A DNA stretch of 64,000 nt, from assembly GCA_964187655.1 (NCBI GenBank), contig CAXLMP010000045.1, forward strand, positions 1-64,000, read 5' to 3'. The stretch comes from Lentimonas sp002292345 (GTDB taxonomy: Bacteria > Verrucomicrobiota > Verrucomicrobiia > Opitutales > Coraliomargaritaceae). Each line of letters starts with the position of its first letter. Positions within the stretch are counted from its first letter, which is position 1. A model generated the notes under the pieces. That model saw only the letters and a program-made list of their open reading frames with translations. It was not told the origin of the DNA and did no database searches. Shown here in pieces: positions 52,632-62,660 of this stretch. The position numbers and the translations under genes are program-made.

Positions 52632-54035
52632 ATGTCTGAAAATACCTTCGACCTAGTCATTATCGGCTCCGGCCCTGGCGGCTACGTGGCAGCCATTCGT
52701 GGCGCACAACTGGGCCTCAAAACCGCACTCGTCGAGAAAAGCAAGACGCTCGGCGGGACTTGCCTTAATGTCGGTTGCATCCCGAGCAAAGCGCTTCTAC
52801 ACTCGACTGAGATGTTTCACTTCGCTGCCCATGACGCAGCGGCACATGGCATCGATTTGACCAACCTCTCGATCAGCATTGAGCAGTTGATGGCGAAAAA
52901 AGACAAAACCGTCACTCAACTTTGCGGTGGCATTCAGCACTTAATGAAGGCCAACAAGATCAAAGTCTTTAATGGCCTCGGCATCTTGGAGGGCGATAGC
53001 AAAGTCCGCGTGCGGGCCACTGGTGAAGACACGGTTCTCAACGGTAAGCACATCATCATCGCAACTGGATCTGCTTCAATCGAACTGCCTTTTCTTAAAT
53101 GTGACGGCGAGACCGTCGTCAGCAGCACCGAAGCCATTGCCTTCGAAAAGGTACCCAAACAACTGGCAGTGGTCGGCGCTGGCGCCATCGGCCTCGAACT
53201 CGGCTCTGTCTGGGCGCGCCTCGGCGCGGAGGTTAACGTGATTGAATTCCTCCCAGTTATTGCACCGACCTTCGATAAAGACGTTTCTAAAATGGCAGAG
53301 CGTCTATTCAAAAAGCAAGGCCTCAACTTCCACCTAAAGACTAAGGTCACCGGCATTAAGAAGTCCAAAGGTAAGCATATTCTCACTGCCGAAAAAGCCG
53401 GCAAAGAGCTCGAGTTTGAAGTGGATAAGGTACTCGTCGCAGTAGGCCGCAAGCCCTACACCGAGGGCCTCGGCCTAGAGACAGCTGGTGTCGTAATAGA
53501 TGACAAAGGCCGTATCGTAGTGGACGAGCACTATCAAACCTCCGCAACTGGGGTCTATGCAATAGGCGATGTTATTCCAGGGCCAATGCTGGCACACAAG
53601 GCAGAAGAAGAAGCTGTCGCTTGCGTAGAGTGCATCGCCGGGCAAGCGGGTCACGTTAACTACGAAGTGATCCCAAATGTTATCTACACTGATCCCGAAA
53701 TCGCCAGCGTCGGCCTTGGTGATACCGATGCAAAGGCACAGGGCTACGAAACCAAAGTTGGGAAATTCAATTTTGCAGGTAACGGTCGCGCCATCGCGAC
53801 CGATGCAACTGACGGCTTTGCTAAAGTCATTGCCGACAAAAAAACCGACCGTATTCTCGGCGTTCAAATAATCGGTAAAGGTGCTTCCGAGCTCATTGCA
53901 TCAGCTGTAGCTCACATGGAATATGGCGGCAGTGCGGAAGACTTGGCTCGCACCGTTCACGCCCACCCCACAGTAAGCGAAGCGATTAAAGAAGCCGCAC
54001 TTGCTGTCGATGGCAACGCTATTCACAGCGCGTAA
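52632..54035 (+). CDS. lpdA: Dihydrolipoyl dehydrogenase E3 (LpdA)
   Basis: 467 residues. FAD site IIGSGPGGYVAAIRGAQLG, redox-active Cys44-Cys49 in GGTCLNVGCIPSKALL, NAD site VVGAGAIGLELGSVWARLGA, second FAD contact GVYAIGDVIPGPMLAHKAEE, and the C-terminal His-Glu pair in HAHPTVSEAIKEA. Reoxidises the E2 lipoyl arm; completes the 2-oxoglutarate dehydrogenase complex encoded by the previous two genes. Confidence 0.97.
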   Translation: MSENTFDLVIIGSGPGGYVAAIRGAQLGLKTALVEKSKTLGGTCLNVGCIPSKALLHSTEMFHFAAHDAAAHGIDLTNLSISIEQLMAKKDKTVTQLCGGIQHLMKANKIKVFNGLGILEGDSKVRVRATGEDTVLNGKHIIIATGSASIELPFLKCDGETVVSSTEAIAFEKVPKQLAVVGAGAIGLELGSVWARLGAEVNVIEFLPVIAPTFDKDVSKMAERLFKKQGLNFHLKTKVTGIKKSKGKHILTAEKAGKELEFEVDKVLVAVGRKPYTEGLGLETAGVVIDDKGRIVVDEHYQTSATGVYAIGDVIPGPMLAHKAEEEAVACVECIAGQAGHVNYEVIPNVIYTDPEIASVGLGDTDAKAQGYETKVGKFNFAGNGRAIATDATDGFAKVIADKKTDRILGVQIIGKGASELIASAVAHMEYGGSAEDLARTVHAHPTVSEAIKEAALAVDGNAIHSA

Positions 54036-54110
54036 CAGTTAAGAGAATAAGCATACTTCTTGATCGTAAAAATCAGTCGCCCATACTCAGGAACTTACAA
54101 TTAAGCGTAT

Positions 54111-55064
54111 TTAACGTCCAAACAAACCTGATATTTTACCAAATAAACCACGGCCCGCATTCTTAGTGTTTCCAAATTTAGCTCGTGCCAACATGGCAGC
54201 CACACGCTCGAGTCGCGGCTCATTCATTGGCATGAAATAACGCTCCACTGAACCACTGGTGGTGCAAATTAACTCGAGGTCAGTAGCCTCTTCAGTAAAC
54301 CATTTACAAAGCGCATCAAAGCGCACAAGCGCAGTTTTTAATGCCTTATCAAATGCGATAGGGCTGGCGCATTTAAGTATCTCTTCTTCATCATCCGTCA
54401 GGGAGACTCCTACTTGACTCAATAATTCAAGCTGAACGGATTCGTCCAAGTCACGAACAATCAACCCGACTGCCTCAGCCAAATGTAAGCTACGTTCATT
54501 GCTACGATACGGCAGGTGCTTAATGATATTCACCATGTCAGTGTGAACTAGGCTATTAAGGAAAGACTTTAAGTCACCACCAATCACAACAGTGCGCGCC
54601 AAGTTCTGAGCGAACTGAATCGCTTGGAGTAGCGTTTCAATGCCTTCCGCTTTCAATAGCTCTTCAGTTTCTGCAGAAAAATGAATTAACGAAGCAGGAT
54701 AATTACTTGGGATTTCTAACTTCGTCAAAATACGTTCAAAGGCATTATCCTTCGCAGTCTCAGCATCAACTGTTTCGACCATATCAGAAAACGGATCGTC
54801 GAAAGCCAAAGTCTCGCGCAGGATGTCCATTAATTTTTTAATTCGTGCCATTTTTCCAATCAATCCTGGCACTGACTTAAGTTCTTCAAAGTCAAATTCT
54901 ATATATTTAGCGGGCGTTTCATCACTTCCTTTAAACGGCCAAGACACACCAACATTCTGACCCAAAGCGGCAACCTGAGTATCGTTTAGCATCGAGTTAA
55001 AAAAGCGTTTACGAAAGTACTCCCACTCCTCAGCTGTATATTTGACTGGTATCGCCTGCGCCAT
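54111..55064 (-). CDS. Unrecognised helical partner protein of the ParA gene
   Basis: 317 residues from ATG 55064 (a TTG two codons earlier is open). Almost entirely helical: for example GLIGKMARIKKLMDILRETL, SAETEELLKAEGIETLLQAI (hairpin-like), DESVQLELLSQVGVSLTDDE, ERVAAMLARAKFGN. No helix-turn-helix, ParB box or enzymatic motif. The C-terminus is GLFGKISGLFGR, a short repeated amphipathic tail that could dock on a membrane. The start is 14 bp after the parA stop, so it should be co-expressed. I do not recognise a family. Confidence 0.7.
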   Translation of the reverse strand: MAQAIPVKYTAEEWEYFRKRFFNSMLNDTQVAALGQNVGVSWPFKGSDETPAKYIEFDFEELKSVPGLIGKMARIKKLMDILRETLAFDDPFSDMVETVDAETAKDNAFERILTKLEIPSNYPASLIHFSAETEELLKAEGIETLLQAIQFAQNLARTVVIGGDLKSFLNSLVHTDMVNIIKHLPYRSNERSLHLAEAVGLIVRDLDESVQLELLSQVGVSLTDDEEEILKCASPIAFDKALKTALVRFDALCKWFTEEATDLELICTTSGSVERYFMPMNEPRLERVAAMLARAKFGNTKNAGRGLFGKISGLFGR

Positions 55065-55078
55065 AATCAATATTTAAT

Positions 55079-55966
55079 TTAATTTAAGTTAGGGGCTGAT
55101 AGCACTTCTTGAGCAACACAACGGTAATCATCACGCACCGAAGCTTCATTGCCTATACTGCTAATTAGATTCACTGGCAGTCCGAGCGTCACTGCTCGTC
55201 GCACGATGATCGCATCACGGATTTGTGAATCAAAAATATGTGCATCCTTTGCGATCTTACCCTGATTTTTAAATTGGTTGATGCGAAACTGCATGCGCAT
55301 CTTAGGCACCTCAATATCCATATTACTCTTGATTGCATTAAAGATGACACCGCGAATTTGCGCAAGTGGTTGCATGCCCGATACGCGAAAGCTCGCACAA
55401 AGATTATTAAACTGCTGCAACTTCCCGACTAACAAAGTAAACCCTATCAAGCTGAGTGCATCAGGATTTGCCGGCACATAGATCTCACTGCTGCAAAAAA
55501 TACCACATTGTGCAGCATACAAAACATTTGGCGGACAATCAAAGAGAATGAAATCGTACTCGTCCTCAATCTCAGCCAATTGCTCCTGAAAAATAGCAAA
55601 TGCAGGTCGACCATCAGGCGAGTCAAAATCGTGCTCTAGATCGACTAATGTAAACGTCGTCGGTAATATATCTAGCCCTGGCAATAAAGCCTCACCCTCT
55701 TTACCACGGACGACATCACGGTTTACGCAATCGCTTAAGCGACAAACACCAGGTTCAAAAATGGAGTATACATGGCCCGTATCAGAAGTATTCAACGGAT
55801 TCCATCGTTCCAAGCGCATTAGCCAGATACTCGAATTTGATTGAGCATCCAAATCGACCAACAGTACACGCTTACCAGCTTCAGCCAAAGACGCAGCAAG
55901 ATTAACCACTAACGACGTTTTACCTACTCCGCCCTTATAATTAATAAAGCTTAATTTACGAACCAT
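55079..55966 (-). CDS. ParA/MinD-family ATPase
   Basis: 295 residues from ATG 55966; the frame is open to 56008, but FINYKGGVGKTSLVVNLAAS is the usual start. Deviant Walker A KGGVGKT at 11-17 (both signature lysines), A' motif LLVDLDAQSNSS at about 35-46, Walker B FILFDCPPNV. No N-terminal DNA-binding domain, and no C-terminal MinD amphipathic helix (ends SAPNLN). ParA ATPases position plasmids, chromosomes or protein clusters by forming gradients on nucleoid or membrane. No parB or parS here; the next gene is the unrecognised 317-residue protein. Confidence 0.88.
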   Translation of the reverse strand: MVRKLSFINYKGGVGKTSLVVNLAASLAEAGKRVLLVDLDAQSNSSIWLMRLERWNPLNTSDTGHVYSIFEPGVCRLSDCVNRDVVRGKEGEALLPGLDILPTTFTLVDLEHDFDSPDGRPAFAIFQEQLAEIEDEYDFILFDCPPNVLYAAQCGIFCSSEIYVPANPDALSLIGFTLLVGKLQQFNNLCASFRVSGMQPLAQIRGVIFNAIKSNMDIEVPKMRMQFRINQFKNQGKIAKDAHIFDSQIRDAIIVRRAVTLGLPVNLISSIGNEASVRDDYRCVAQEVLSAPNLN

Positions 55967-56114
55967 GTAATAACTATCAACCTTACTTGACCATGAGACA
56001 ACCCACATCTGATGAATTATATGTAAAATGACCTTAGAAGTATCACGTCAAAGACGGGTCACTTTTACTTACCAATAGTTAACTACGCGCATCTACTATG
56101 GGCACTCCAAGCCT

Positions 56115-58667
56115 TCAATAGATTAGCTGCACTTGACTCAATGGTACCCAGCACTCACGCCCATCAACGAGTGACACGAGCCCCCATTCCTGACGAGTTT
56201 CACGGACTACTAATTCAACTCCATCATGTAACGGCTCGTGAAAAGCTGCGGCATAAGCATAGCTCGGACCTTTGCGCGCTATCACGGAGTCAACAATGAC
56301 GACGCCTTCGCGACCAGACATCTGTACCGACTCATATAAGAGGCGCAACGTCAGACCACAAATAACCAATACAACCAAACAGACGATAAGCCACTGACGC
56401 CTCTCGTAGCGAAAATACATCAGTAAACTTGCAGCCAATAAAACACACAAAATCAACAGCAGCGCTTTCAACCATAGTAAAGGGAACCACGTTGCTGAAT
56501 CCACGGGCACATCGTTGAGCGACAAAGCCCGTGCTGCATTTAAATTATCCGTCAACATCGGATCGAAAGGACGATAAATACGCGCTTGGCGATACGCCGC
56601 GATCGAGCGCCCTAAAGCGCCCGTCTGAAACCATGCGTTACCGGCATTATACCATGCCTCTCCAGGCCGTTGGCCCGCTGCGGCTGCCGCTTGAAATTTA
56701 TGCGCTGCCTCAGCATACATTGCTGCAGCAGAATTGCTACCAGCAGGTGCAGCCAGTGCTTGATCAAACAGTTGCTCAGCCTCCGACCACTCCGAGGCTT
56801 CCACCATTTCTGGAAGGGCACTGATTGCCAACAACAACATCAACGCCTTGCTTAACAAGCCTAGGATACGCTTAGCTAGACCATTAAGCCTACTCAACTG
56901 AACTGGCGAATGCTCGACACTATACGATTGTTGATCCGCCGCATGATGGTGGGCAATGATCGATTCAACGTCTTCAGCAGATACACCGAGCGCTTGCAGC
57001 GCCTCTTGGGAATCGCGCACCGTCCAAGCCTGACCTTCAGCGCCAAAACTCACTGCTAAGAATTCTAAGAACGCAGGCCACTTGGCTGGGTCACTTTCTG
57101 CCAGTTTGCGAAATGCCGCATAAGCCTCCGAACTAGCCCGGTACTTACCATTCAGCGCACGACGACGCCGCTCTCGTACGATCGGTAAAAGCAACAGGAA
57201 GCCGCCCAACAACAGCAAAAACCACAGCCAAAACCATGACCCCAAACACACCACGCTATTATTAATTAGATCATTCATTCTACTTGCCTCTCGGTTGTGC
57301 CAGATCCCTCCTGACTGTTCTGTTAAAGTAACTGCCGCGCCTTTATACGATTTTAAATCAATAAACTCCTGCCCGTCCTGTGGCGCCACCGTCAATGCTA
57401 CTGGTTCTGTCATCAGCATCGAATAGGATCTAATGGCCGGATCAAACGTCTGTATATGTAACGCAGGAAATGCAGCCACACCAGTCGACAAAATTCGTAA
57501 GCGACCACCAAAAGTGGTGCCGTCTGCGCGCCAAACACGGCTCATGTCATCATCCACTAAGAAGCGACCGCGTAAGCCGCGCTGGCGACTTAAAAGTGGT
57601 AGCTCAATCATGCCATGCGGTGCGTCAGCAAATACCTTTAGCTCAACTTGAATTAACTCGCCGACTGTAAGTGCTTTCGGTGTCGCCGCGACCTCTATGT
57701 GTACTGGCGCGAATAGACCACTAAAGTTCGGCAGGCGTCCTTCCTCTGGCAGGGCTAATACTTCGATCTCAATCGGCGCTGTCTCAACAAACAAACGCTG
57801 ATAAACTGCATCTGACTCTTCGGCCGCAAACAAACTGTTATTAAAATGTGCCGCATACTGCCCGAAGTTCCGGCTCACCTGCTGCAAATACGCGCACTCT
57901 AAACGCGTGGCAGGTAGTGTATAAACACCTGGCTCTGCAAGTCGCAAGTACAGTGGCAGCGTCACCGTGCCGAGTGCCTTTGGTTGCCCTTCGCGTAAGA
58001 TTCTCTTGCCAATCACACGGCGTCCGCCGATTGGCAAACCAACCTGTTGGCCATCGGGCTCAGTCGAGCGTGGGACGACAACTTCAACAGTCGGATCATT
58101 AAAAAAAGATGGGTAATAATTGAGTGCCTGCAAACGACTCGCATCCAAGTCACACTCCCAAGTTAAATCCACCCGCAGCGGCTCTCCGACATACACTTGG
58201 AGCTTTGCAGGGTTGAGCGCCACAGACATCGCCTTCGACCGAACCGCTGCCCCCACCATAATTTGCTGTGGGTTGGTTCGATAACATTTCGTCTCACTTG
58301 AGAACTCCAGTGCTGGGAAGGTTATAATGCCAGTATCTCGAAGTATAAAACGAACAATTGCCACGGCCTTACCAGATTCTGAATTCGGCGTCTCACGCAC
58401 ATCAACGTCAATAAAACTCAAGCCACGCATTCCTAATGGCAAAGATTCTGGAGCTTCAACTACACTATCAAAATGTATCACTGCCTGACCAGTTCGATCC
58501 GTAAACCAGCTCTGATTAATCATCTCCACCGGCACTACCACAGTTTCTAAATCAACGACCTCGACCGTCGCATCATCTGCTGTTACGGCATCCAGGGTCA
58601 GTTGCACATCCTGCGCATTTAAAATGGCAATCAGCAACAAAGGTAGAATCCAATAAATCGCGCGCAT
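56115..58667 (-). CDS. BatD-BatE fusion protein
   Basis: 850 residues. Signal peptide 1-18 (ends LNAQD), then BatD-type extracellular beta domains (about 20-480), a transmembrane span near 490-515 followed by basic residues, and a cytosolic segment. From 601 a second hydrophobic span (ILGLLSKALMLLLAISALPE) starts a BatE-like part: TPR helices about 625-715 (AWYNAGNAWFQTGALGRSIA), two spans about 728-776, and a C-terminal SH3-like domain (788-850). BatD and BatE are separate genes in Bacteroides and Leptospira; here they are joined. Starts one base into the batB-C stop. Confidence 0.82.
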   Translation of the reverse strand: MRAIYWILPLLLIAILNAQDVQLTLDAVTADDATVEVVDLETVVVPVEMINQSWFTDRTGQAVIHFDSVVEAPESLPLGMRGLSFIDVDVRETPNSESGKAVAIVRFILRDTGIITFPALEFSSETKCYRTNPQQIMVGAAVRSKAMSVALNPAKLQVYVGEPLRVDLTWECDLDASRLQALNYYPSFFNDPTVEVVVPRSTEPDGQQVGLPIGGRRVIGKRILREGQPKALGTVTLPLYLRLAEPGVYTLPATRLECAYLQQVSRNFGQYAAHFNNSLFAAEESDAVYQRLFVETAPIEIEVLALPEEGRLPNFSGLFAPVHIEVAATPKALTVGELIQVELKVFADAPHGMIELPLLSRQRGLRGRFLVDDDMSRVWRADGTTFGGRLRILSTGVAAFPALHIQTFDPAIRSYSMLMTEPVALTVAPQDGQEFIDLKSYKGAAVTLTEQSGGIWHNREASRMNDLINNSVVCLGSWFWLWFLLLLGGFLLLLPIVRERRRRALNGKYRASSEAYAAFRKLAESDPAKWPAFLEFLAVSFGAEGQAWTVRDSQEALQALGVSAEDVESIIAHHHAADQQSYSVEHSPVQLSRLNGLAKRILGLLSKALMLLLAISALPEMVEASEWSEAEQLFDQALAAPAGSNSAAAMYAEAAHKFQAAAAAGQRPGEAWYNAGNAWFQTGALGRSIAAYRQARIYRPFDPMLTDNLNAARALSLNDVPVDSATWFPLLWLKALLLILCVLLAASLLMYFRYERRQWLIVCLVVLVICGLTLRLLYESVQMSGREGVVIVDSVIARKGPSYAYAAAFHEPLHDGVELVVRETRQEWGLVSLVDGRECWVPLSQVQLIY

Positions 58668-60793
58668 CAGTAATCTTTCTCTACTTGCCCAGCATTTGCC
58701 TTGGCACGTTGTTGTTGGCGAAATTGAAGATTACCCTGCTCCTCCATTAAAATGTCCTCAGCTGAATAGTTTGGTACCGGTAGTGCCTGCATCTCTCCGC
58801 CAGCGGCAAAATCGCCCTCCATCAGCATTGAACTCATCATGCTCGCATCCATATCGTCCGAATATTCATACTCTCCCTCTTCATCCATCTCATCCCACTC
58901 ATCGCCCTCCGACTCATCTGATGAATGATTACTAAGTAGGCTTAATATCTCTTCGATCAATTGCTCCGCTATTTGCTGTTCAGAACGTCCCGCCGGCCAA
59001 CTGCTCCAACTCCCAAGTAAACCAGCAGCATGCTCCATCGTTACGGGCACTTTTTCCATGAGCTGCAAAGGTTCTACAAACAGGCTCTCTACCGACGGCA
59101 TCCCTTCGATCTCAGGAAGGCTCATGATCGTATCGAGCTGCTGCATTTCTAGGTAGATCCGCTCTGCTTCAGACTGTAATGTATGCTGAGATCTAACAAA
59201 AAACGGTGCATTCAATCGAGCCTCGGATGATGACTCGATTGGCATGAGTGGTGGCGCATTTTTTGCACCTTTTGCTTGGCGTCGACTCACATCGCTTTCA
59301 GCAACTTTTTTACGTAAGTTCTGCTGTGCCTCGAGTAAAGCCTGCAACCACTCAAGTAACTGCTCCATCTGTGCTTCCATCGCATTGGTCTCTTCTGCTT
59401 CTGCGGCGATTCGAAGCTGTAACTCACTCACCCATATCGCAGTCGACTCAAGCCGTACACCTGCACGTGCAAATTTCGGAACATAGCGCTTAGCTGCCAG
59501 AAAAGCCAACTGGGCTTGTTGTGCATAATTTAGCCCAAGTTCGTACGATGAATCACTTTCTGCGCGCGAAAGTTGCAACAAACACAACCCACGGTTCAAT
59601 TGCACCGCCGCCAATTCACTCCGCGTCATCGTAGCCTCATTACCGTAATAAGCAACCTCAGTAAACGTAGCTTCTGCCTCCATATACGAACCGTCGGCGT
59701 ATAGCATTGATGCTGCCGTAAATTGCGCCTGTAGTTCTGGTGTTGCGGCCTCAGCCCCCTTAGGCACGACACAAAGTAACACAAGAAACATACATGCTTG
59801 CCCCAGTCGTAGTCTATTTACGCCCCAGCATTCCGACAGTAATAATAGCAACAGCGCGGGAATCACAAAAAATAATGACGCCTCCCGATACACCACCACC
59901 CCGTCTCCCGATATCGAAGAAGAGACCTCACGATCTGCTACATACTCGATATAAATTTGTCCGAAATCAAACGCCTTATTGCCGACCGCCACGTAGTCAG
60001 CATTCGAGCTTTGTGTAGCAAGCGCGCGTAGCATCGCATCATCCAGCTTGGTATAAATAATTGCCTTATCTGCACGCAACAAAGTGCGCACGCCGTCCAC
60101 ATCCTCAATCGGAATCGGTGCACCCTCGTGCGGATTTCCGATGCCTAATAACAGCAGATCCACGCTATGCTCCTGCAGTAACTGTGTGACTTTTCCCATC
60201 TGCGAACCATGGTCGCCACCATCTGTTATTACCACCAAGTCCTGTACACCTGCACGATTTTTCATGAGAACTTGATCGACCACTTTCTCGACCGCTGATT
60301 GCAATGTTGTGCCACCAAAATCCGCGCTGCGTGTATGCGTCTGGTCCAGCATATAGCGCACAAAATCGTAATCATACGTCAGCGGACATAGAATCGTGGC
60401 ACTGCCCGCATAAACGACCAAACTCACGCGTTCATTGCTGAAGACGTTCAGTGCATCACGTACTGCTTGTTTGGCGACTGCTAAGCGCGAAGGCATAACG
60501 TCTTCGGCTAGCATACTCTGCGACACGTCGATCGCAAAGACGACATCGCGTCCAGTACGCGAGATCGACAATTTCTCTGGCGCATACCCCGGCCGAGCAA
60601 GCGCCAGCACCAGCAATACAAATGCTGTAATTCGCAGCGTATCACGCAACTTTCGATGCGTATTGAGCCCGCCGCCCATCACTCTAATTAACTCCGCTCG
60701 CCGCCTACTTGCATAGGCCAACAACCACCATAGCGGTAATGCAAAAAACAAGAGTGGCAAAACCCACGTCCACTGAAAAATAAATGCACTCAT
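58667..60793 (-). CDS. BatB-BatC fusion: vWA membrane protein with TPR tail
   Basis: 708 residues from ATG 60793, overlapping the batA stop by ATGA. Two N-terminal spans (about 8-27, 52-66), vWA domain with MIDAS DVSQS (Asp89, Ser91, Ser93) and ITDGGDHGS, a further span near 300-325 and another near 340, then a TPR region (about 355-470). The last 200 residues are Gln/Glu-rich with a highly acidic block (SDESEGDEWDEMDEEGEYEY) and end in GQVEKDY, the close match to the BatC ending VEKDW. So BatB and BatC are one polypeptide here. Role: part of an envelope-associated stress complex with MoxR. Confidence 0.83.
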   Translation of the reverse strand: MSAFIFQWTWVLPLLFFALPLWWLLAYASRRRAELIRVMGGGLNTHRKLRDTLRITAFVLLVLALARPGYAPEKLSISRTGRDVVFAIDVSQSMLAEDVMPSRLAVAKQAVRDALNVFSNERVSLVVYAGSATILCPLTYDYDFVRYMLDQTHTRSADFGGTTLQSAVEKVVDQVLMKNRAGVQDLVVITDGGDHGSQMGKVTQLLQEHSVDLLLLGIGNPHEGAPIPIEDVDGVRTLLRADKAIIYTKLDDAMLRALATQSSNADYVAVGNKAFDFGQIYIEYVADREVSSSISGDGVVVYREASLFFVIPALLLLLLSECWGVNRLRLGQACMFLVLLCVVPKGAEAATPELQAQFTAASMLYADGSYMEAEATFTEVAYYGNEATMTRSELAAVQLNRGLCLLQLSRAESDSSYELGLNYAQQAQLAFLAAKRYVPKFARAGVRLESTAIWVSELQLRIAAEAEETNAMEAQMEQLLEWLQALLEAQQNLRKKVAESDVSRRQAKGAKNAPPLMPIESSSEARLNAPFFVRSQHTLQSEAERIYLEMQQLDTIMSLPEIEGMPSVESLFVEPLQLMEKVPVTMEHAAGLLGSWSSWPAGRSEQQIAEQLIEEILSLLSNHSSDESEGDEWDEMDEEGEYEYSDDMDASMMSSMLMEGDFAAGGEMQALPVPNYSAEDILMEEQGNLQFRQQQRAKANAGQVEKDY

Positions 60794-61815
60794 GGTACGA
60801 CGCGTAACACAGACGCCTCCAATAGTAGCGCGATCAACAAGCACAGCAGCGCTAAGCTCAACGGCAACCAGAACCATTCTGCCACACGATCATAACTTCG
60901 CGTGGCTATCTCCGAGCGCTCTAGTCGATCAATTTCTTCATAGACCGAGAGTAATGACTCATAGTCGCTTGCCTGCCTAAAAACTCCGCCTGTCTGATCA
61001 CTAATATGTTCCAGAATCTTCTCGGCTGCCGTCAATTTATCAACCTGCATTTTACCAGAAGGTCGAAGCTCCGTATCCCCTAAACTGATACAGTAGATAC
61101 GGCAACCCCACTCTTTAGCCAAGCCCGCCGCCTCTAGCGGCAAGTGTGCACCAGAATTATTTTCACCATCCGTCAGCAATATAATTACACGACTCTCGAT
61201 TGCATCGACGTCGACTGATCCTGATCCGAATTGTAGCTCTTTAATGTTTTGCAATCGAGCCGCAGCCAACGCCAATGCATCACCATAAGCTGTACCATCC
61301 TCATTTGGCCGCTCCTGCACCTCCAAACTACTCACAATCTGTAACAACGCATCGTGCCCAAACGTCAACGGACTACGCGTATCCGCATAGCGTGCAAATG
61401 TAATCAATCCTAGTAGATCTTCACCGCGACCATCCAAAGTATCCCCATCGCCACTGATAAAGCGCTGCACCATCTCCTTGGCCACTTCTATGCGACTACG
61501 ATTCTGACCATCTAAATCGCGCACATTCATATCCATACTACTGGACACATCGACCAGCAGTTGAATCGCGATCCCCTCAGAGACATCCATACTATAAGTT
61601 GATCCGGCCTGTGGACGTGCCAACACCACCAATAACAACACCAAAGTCATGCGGCGTAAAAAAATAGGTATCCATAAATAGCGTGCACGTCCTGTATTCA
61701 AACCTGACCACAACTCGAGTGATGCCACCTGCAATGAGCTGCGGCGCGATCGCGCACGAAGTGCCAATACTACCAGCGGAATCAATAACAATACCCATGG
61801 AAAGAGAAAGCTCAT
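60790..61815 (-). CDS. BatA vWA-domain membrane protein
   Basis: 341 residues. N-terminal span 3-19 (FPWVLLLIPLVVLAL), second span about 55-66, vWA domain with MIDAS DVSSS (Asp89, Ser91, Ser93) and LLTDGENNSG, and a C-terminal span about 315-335. BatA acts with BatB in the Bacteroides aerotolerance complex; the vWA domain faces the periplasm. Overlaps the upstream gene by four bases (ATGA) and batB-C by four. Confidence 0.87.
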   Translation of the reverse strand: MSFLFPWVLLLIPLVVLALRARSRRSSLQVASLELWSGLNTGRARYLWIPIFLRRMTLVLLLVVLARPQAGSTYSMDVSEGIAIQLLVDVSSSMDMNVRDLDGQNRSRIEVAKEMVQRFISGDGDTLDGRGEDLLGLITFARYADTRSPLTFGHDALLQIVSSLEVQERPNEDGTAYGDALALAAARLQNIKELQFGSGSVDVDAIESRVIILLTDGENNSGAHLPLEAAGLAKEWGCRIYCISLGDTELRPSGKMQVDKLTAAEKILEHISDQTGGVFRQASDYESLLSVYEEIDRLERSEIATRSYDRVAEWFWLPLSLALLCLLIALLLEASVLRVVP

Positions 61816-62657
61816 CGCGCGACCTCCTCTCGAAGCAGCTGTAACAAAACGGCCGAATCCAAGCGATTCGCGTAGACTGCGGCTTCTAAATGCTGACGCA
61901 AGACCGACGACATTGAAAGATCCGCGCGTTGCAGCAGTCGTTCAGCAATCATCACGGGGGTTACCTCCGAGCACCCGTAGAGGGTTCCGAGCGTAGCAAC
62001 ACTCTTCGAGCCAACGCTTCCTCGTTTCCATTCGTCAGACTCGCACGGAAGAAGCGACGGAGCGTTTTCCTCCAAGACCATGATCAAATCACTCAAGCCC
62101 AGTTCGGCCTCAGCGGTTTCCATTAGCTTTGCATTCACCTTACGCATCCACAACCAGACAAACATTAAAGCAACAAACAACACGCCAATCGTGATGCGTA
62201 AATTATTTGTAGCCATTGTTGCCCCAGAAAAATTTGCCGCTAATTCGGCAACAGCATCCGATGAATCCTCGGCCGCATACGACGCGACAGTGAACGACAC
62301 CGGCGCTAATGCGATCTCCCTCGTCACGCCATCTTGCGCAATCGTCACCGCAATCCCATTTAGATCAAAGTCTCCTACACTCAACGGTTGTAGCTGCAAC
62401 AAAACACGCTGTATATAAAGACCCTCAACGTAGCGCACGGGCTCACGCGTCAGCGTCACAAAGTGCAACTGCGCGTTGGCTGGCACATGCAGTTCAAACT
62501 CGGCATAGTCCATCCCTCGCATCTCAGCTTGCAGCTCAACTATATCTCCCGGGCGATATGTCCCTTCGATCAACCGTAGAGAAACCTCTGGCGCCAAGCT
62601 TGCAATGACGAACAGCGGCAGTAGCCACGCGCAAAGAAATAAAATAAAACGCATCAC
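61812..62657 (-). CDS. DUF4381-like accessory membrane protein with extracellular domain
   Basis: 281 residues. Start is GTG 62657 (seven bases after a GGAGG Shine-Dalgarno) or the following ATG 62654. Signal peptide 1-20, a beta-rich extracellular domain (about 22-135), a transmembrane span about 155-172 (ITIGVLFVALMFVWLWMRKV), and a cytoplasmic helical domain. The position between DUF58 and batA is where DUF4381 proteins normally lie, and the membrane-to-cytosol part fits. The extracellular domain is an addition. Direct sequence recognition is weak. Confidence 0.65.
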   Translation of the reverse strand: MMRFILFLCAWLLPLFVIASLAPEVSLRLIEGTYRPGDIVELQAEMRGMDYAEFELHVPANAQLHFVTLTREPVRYVEGLYIQRVLLQLQPLSVGDFDLNGIAVTIAQDGVTREIALAPVSFTVASYAAEDSSDAVAELAANFSGATMATNNLRITIGVLFVALMFVWLWMRKVNAKLMETAEAELGLSDLIMVLEENAPSLLPCESDEWKRGSVGSKSVATLGTLYGCSEVTPVMIAERLLQRADLSMSSVLRQHLEAAVYANRLDSAVLLQLLREEVAR

Positions 62658-62660
62658 TGA

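Noticed and set aside
55079..55966. ParA as a sign of an integrated plasmid
   Set aside because: No rep gene, parS repeats, relaxase or integrase nearby; flanks are core metabolic and Bat genes.
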